7,775 nucleotides of DNA from Psychroflexus sp. (lineage in GTDB: Bacteria; Bacteroidota; Bacteroidia; Flavobacteriales; Flavobacteriaceae): the NCBI GenBank assembly GCA_003565575.1, contig PXBV01000025.1, forward strand, positions 1-7,775, in the 5' to 3' direction. A program made the position numbers and the translations under genes. Positions 5,101-7,775 of this stretch are shown piece by piece. Every line of letters begins with the position of its first letter. Position 1 is the first letter of the stretch. The notes beneath the pieces were generated by a model. That model ran no database searches and was not told the origin of the DNA. It saw only the letters and a list, made by a program, of their open reading frames with translations.

Positions 5101-7775
5101 TTAAAATGTTATGTTTAATCCTATCAAGTAGTTGGTTGTAGTTGGCACATTGGTTCCTATTGTAGGTATACCTCGAGATATATTTCCTGTATTCACAGCT
5201 ACATTTTGACGAGTTCCATCGTTATTGACTCCTGAGTTGGTTTCTGGATCTAGTCCAGATTCTCTGTGGAAGGGTGAAAATAAAATAAATGGATTTTGCG
5301 CTGTACAATAAACTCTTAGCATGCTTATTCCTGTCTTACCCAATAGTTTTTGGTCAAAATTGTAGCCCAAAGTCATGGCACGTATTTTTAAAAAGGAACC
5401 ATCAAAATACCCTAAGGTGCTAGCATATCGTTGATTATCTCCACTCTGAACTCCACCAGGTGCTGGGTATCTTGCTCCTGTATTATTAGGAGTCCAGTAA
5501 TCTACATCAACATTATTACTTCTCCCAGTTAATAAATTTAAGTAACCACTAGAAGAATACAGAGTGCTTACTAAGATTCCACCACTTTGGAAGGCTCCAA
5601 CTGTTGTAAAATCAAAGTTCTTATAGGCTAAGCGCGTTGTAAATCCTCCATTAAAATCTGGAGTTGGGTCTTGGACAACCCGGTCTTCTTGATTAATAGG
5701 CCTGGTAGGGGACCCATCTTCGTTAAAATCACCTGTGTATCGTACTCGTACCATACCTAATGTACCGTCTGGCTCATATTGATCAAAGAATTCGTAATCT
5801 GGATCAGATTCGTTCCAAAGACCTAGTCGTTCATGGTCAAAAATTACATTTAGTGGCTGACCTACAAACCATAGGTTATTGATATCTTCTACCTGTCCAG
5901 AAGCCAATGAGGTTATTTCGTTTCTGTTAGTAAATACGTTTACACCAACGTCCCATGAAAATCCATCAGGATCATTAAATATAGTAGCATTAAGCGCAAC
6001 TTCAACACCTCTGTTTCGGGTTGATCCAATATTACTTGTTATACTACCTACACCAGAAGTTGGAGGTAGACCAAGTCCTAAAAGGATATCCTTTGTATCA
6101 GTTGTATAATATTCAATACTACCGGTCAAATAGTTGTCAAACAGACCAAAGTCAATACCATAATTCCATGTTTCAGAAAATTCCCAACCTAAATCTGGAT
6201 TAGGTAATTGTGAAACTGAAAATCCATTGGCAAAGGTTTGTCCAAAATTGTATTGAACCTGGGATAATCTACCTTGAACAGAAAATGGGGCAATGGCTTG
6301 GTTCGATGTTTGACCATATCCCACTCTTGTTTTTAACAAATTCACCCATGAAACATCTTCCATAAATTTCTCATTAGCTATGTTCCAACCAGCAGATATT
6401 GCAGGATATGTAAACCATTTATTACCTGGTGATAATCTGGATGAACCATCAGAACGCAATGTAGCCGTCAATAAATATCTATTGTCATACTGATAAAGAG
6501 CTCGTCCCATCAGAGATAATAAGCCTGTTTGAGAGTATCCAGTTCCGTATCTTAAAATATCATCAGCAAGTGCAGAGTCCAAATTATACCACAGGGAATT
6601 TTCATCAGGTATATTTTGAGCAGCAAGACCTACATTATCAAAATGGCTTTTTTGGGAGGAGAATAAACCTACAAAATTAAATTTATGTTTTCCTATTGTT
6701 CTGTCAAAGAGGATTTGATTTTCTATGACATAGTCATAAAAGACTGAGCTGTCATAGCTAGCACTAGAAGGATCGTCTGTATAACTAAATACGCCTTGAC
6801 CTGTAAAGTTTCCATTTCTAGTAGTACGATAATTGAGACCGAGATTTAAACGATATTTTAAGCCATCTATTCCTAAACCTATTTCACCGTAAATATTATT
6901 ATAACTACCAAAATTTAATTGTTCATTCGCTCTTCTATTTCCAACTCTTGAGATTTCATTTCTAGTTGGAATCCATCTATCATCTGCCTGAGTGGAGAGT
7001 CTAACGGTTTCTAAAAAATTACCGTTTTCATCAAAGGGACTTAGCAAGGGTGAAGCTGAAAGTGTTCCAAAAATTCCAACAATTGAACTGGTTTTACTAA
7101 AGTTGGTAACGGAGTTGATTCCAAAACGTATGTTATCATTAACGTTTTGATCAAGCTGTGCCCGAAGTGTGTACCTGTCAAAAGAATCACCAGGAACGAC
7201 TGAGGTTTCTTGAAAATATCCCATACCGACATTATATGAGCTATTTTCTCCTCCGCCTTGAACGCTAACATCGTGAGAGGTTATAACGCCTGTACTGTAA
7301 AGTAAATCTTGCCAGTCCGTATCGTTACTTAAGGATTCATCACCAGCTAGACCGAAAATTGGAGTACCCCCTCTATTTGCTGCAACATCAGCACGTAGTT
7401 GGATAAGTTGAGCTGAATTCATTAATGGGTATTTTGCAAATACTTCTTTAAAGCCATAGTAAGAGGTGTAATTAATTTTAGGATCTTGTCCCTTTTTACC
7501 TGATTTAGTCTGGACTAAGATAACACCATTTGCACCCCTAGACCCATAAATAGCGGTTGCCGAAGCATCTTTAAGGATTTCTATACTTTCAATATCAACA
7601 GGGTTAATGTCATTTAGACCGCCCGCAAATGGAATACCATTTAAAACAATTAATGGATTATTATCTGCTGTAAGTGAGCGTACACCCCGAATTCTGATTT
7701 GTGGTGAAGAACCTGGTCTAGTACTTGTACTTTGTATATCAACACCAGCAGCTCTACCTACCAAAGCCTCTTGAA
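5101..7775 (-). CDS. susC-like: SusC/RagA-family TonB-dependent outer-membrane transporter (N-terminus outside window)
   Basis: The 890 residues seen run into the right edge, since the frame is open beyond the TTG at 7764 and reads QEALVGRAAGVDIQ, the usual family lead-in to the plug. About 110-130 residues are therefore probably missing: signal peptide, carboxypeptidase-regulatory-like domain, TonB box and start of the plug. The plug block IRIRGVRSLTADNNPLIVLNG and the SusC/RagA signature with LKDASATAIYGSRGANGVI (fragment residues about 67-85) are present. The rest is a 22-strand-type beta barrel with alternating aromatic strands, including FLKIRAMTLGYNF and RVYCTAQNPFILFSP near the end. 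It ends in LIGLNITF, whose final Phe is the normal outer-membrane barrel insertion signal. It would import an oligosaccharide into the periplasm using TonB energy, in complex with the SusD encoded directly downstream. The frame is unbroken throughout. Promoter and any upstream regulator lie outside the window. Confidence 0.97.
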   Translation of the reverse strand, partial: QEALVGRAAGVDIQSTSTRPGSSPQIRIRGVRSLTADNNPLIVLNGIPFAGGLNDINPVDIESIEILKDASATAIYGSRGANGVILVQTKSGKKGQDPKINYTSYYGFKEVFAKYPLMNSAQLIQLRADVAANRGGTPIFGLAGDESLSNDTDWQDLLYSTGVITSHDVSVQGGGENSSYNVGMGYFQETSVVPGDSFDRYTLRAQLDQNVNDNIRFGINSVTNFSKTSSIVGIFGTLSASPLLSPFDENGNFLETVRLSTQADDRWIPTRNEISRVGNRRANEQLNFGSYNNIYGEIGLGIDGLKYRLNLGLNYRTTRNGNFTGQGVFSYTDDPSSASYDSSVFYDYVIENQILFDRTIGKHKFNFVGLFSSQKSHFDNVGLAAQNIPDENSLWYNLDSALADDILRYGTGYSQTGLLSLMGRALYQYDNRYLLTATLRSDGSSRLSPGNKWFTYPAISAGWNIANEKFMEDVSWVNLLKTRVGYGQTSNQAIAPFSVQGRLSQVQYNFGQTFANGFSVSQLPNPDLGWEFSETWNYGIDFGLFDNYLTGSIEYYTTDTKDILLGLGLPPTSGVGSITSNIGSTRNRGVEVALNATIFNDPDGFSWDVGVNVFTNRNEITSLASGQVEDINNLWFVGQPLNVIFDHERLGLWNESDPDYEFFDQYEPDGTLGMVRVRYTGDFNEDGSPTRPINQEDRVVQDPTPDFNGGFTTRLAYKNFDFTTVGAFQSGGILVSTLYSSSGYLNLLTGRSNNVDVDYWTPNNTGARYPAPGGVQSGDNQRYASTLGYFDGSFLKIRAMTLGYNFDQKLLGKTGISMLRVYCTAQNPFILFSPFHRESGLDPETNSGVNNDGTRQNVAVNTGNISRGIPTIGTNVPTTTNYLIGLNITF

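Noticed and set aside
7762..7764. TTG at 7764 as the start of SusC.
   Set aside because: It lies within the conserved QEALVGRAAGV lead-in to the plug domain, and a start here would lack a signal peptide and TonB box; the gene simply continues past the window.
1..7775. CRISPR arrays, tRNA or rRNA genes, defence or toxin-antitoxin systems.
   Set aside because: No spaced repeats, cloverleaf-like sequences or recognisable defence proteins were seen on either strand.

Overview
The window looks like chromosomal DNA of a Bacteroidota bacterium, most likely a (marine or environmental) member of the Flavobacteriia. The evidence is the AT-rich base composition, a SusC/SusD outer-membrane pair, type II lipoproteins with an acidic stretch after the lipobox cysteine, starts without Shine-Dalgarno sequences, and one promoter candidate that fits the Bacteroidota TTG/TAnnTTTG pattern. 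The genus cannot be told from this sequence alone.

Layout. (1) Positions 1-776, + strand: the 3' third of katG (catalase-peroxidase), open at the left edge, followed by a strong rho-independent terminator at 807-844. (2) Positions about 850-1600: no intact gene, but the minus strand holds a heavily decayed IS4-type transposase (DUF4372 plus DDE domain) broken by several frameshifts and stops; it is not apparent from open reading frames. (3) Positions 1625-7775, minus strand: the downstream part of a polysaccharide-utilisation-type locus. Reading with transcription it holds susC (5' end outside the window), susD 11 bp downstream, a terminator, a short spacer with a candidate promoter, and a lipoprotein with two IPT/TIG domains and a C-terminal CBM-like jelly roll, ending in a terminator at 1625-1663.

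How the genes work together. SusC is the TonB-dependent barrel, SusD its lipid-anchored lid, and the IPT/CBM lipoprotein is probably the extra surface glycan-binding protein (SusE/SusF or SGBP position). Together they would capture and import an oligosaccharide. No glycoside hydrolase or regulator lies in the window, so the substrate is unknown; the xylanase-like look of the CBM domain is only a weak hint toward xylan or another beta-glycan. katG, which detoxifies peroxide, is convergent to this locus and functionally unrelated. The dead transposon lies in the convergent gap between the two.

I found no convincing new biological system. The least obvious content is the hidden transposase fossil and the evidence that the SGBP gene may be transcribed separately from susCD.
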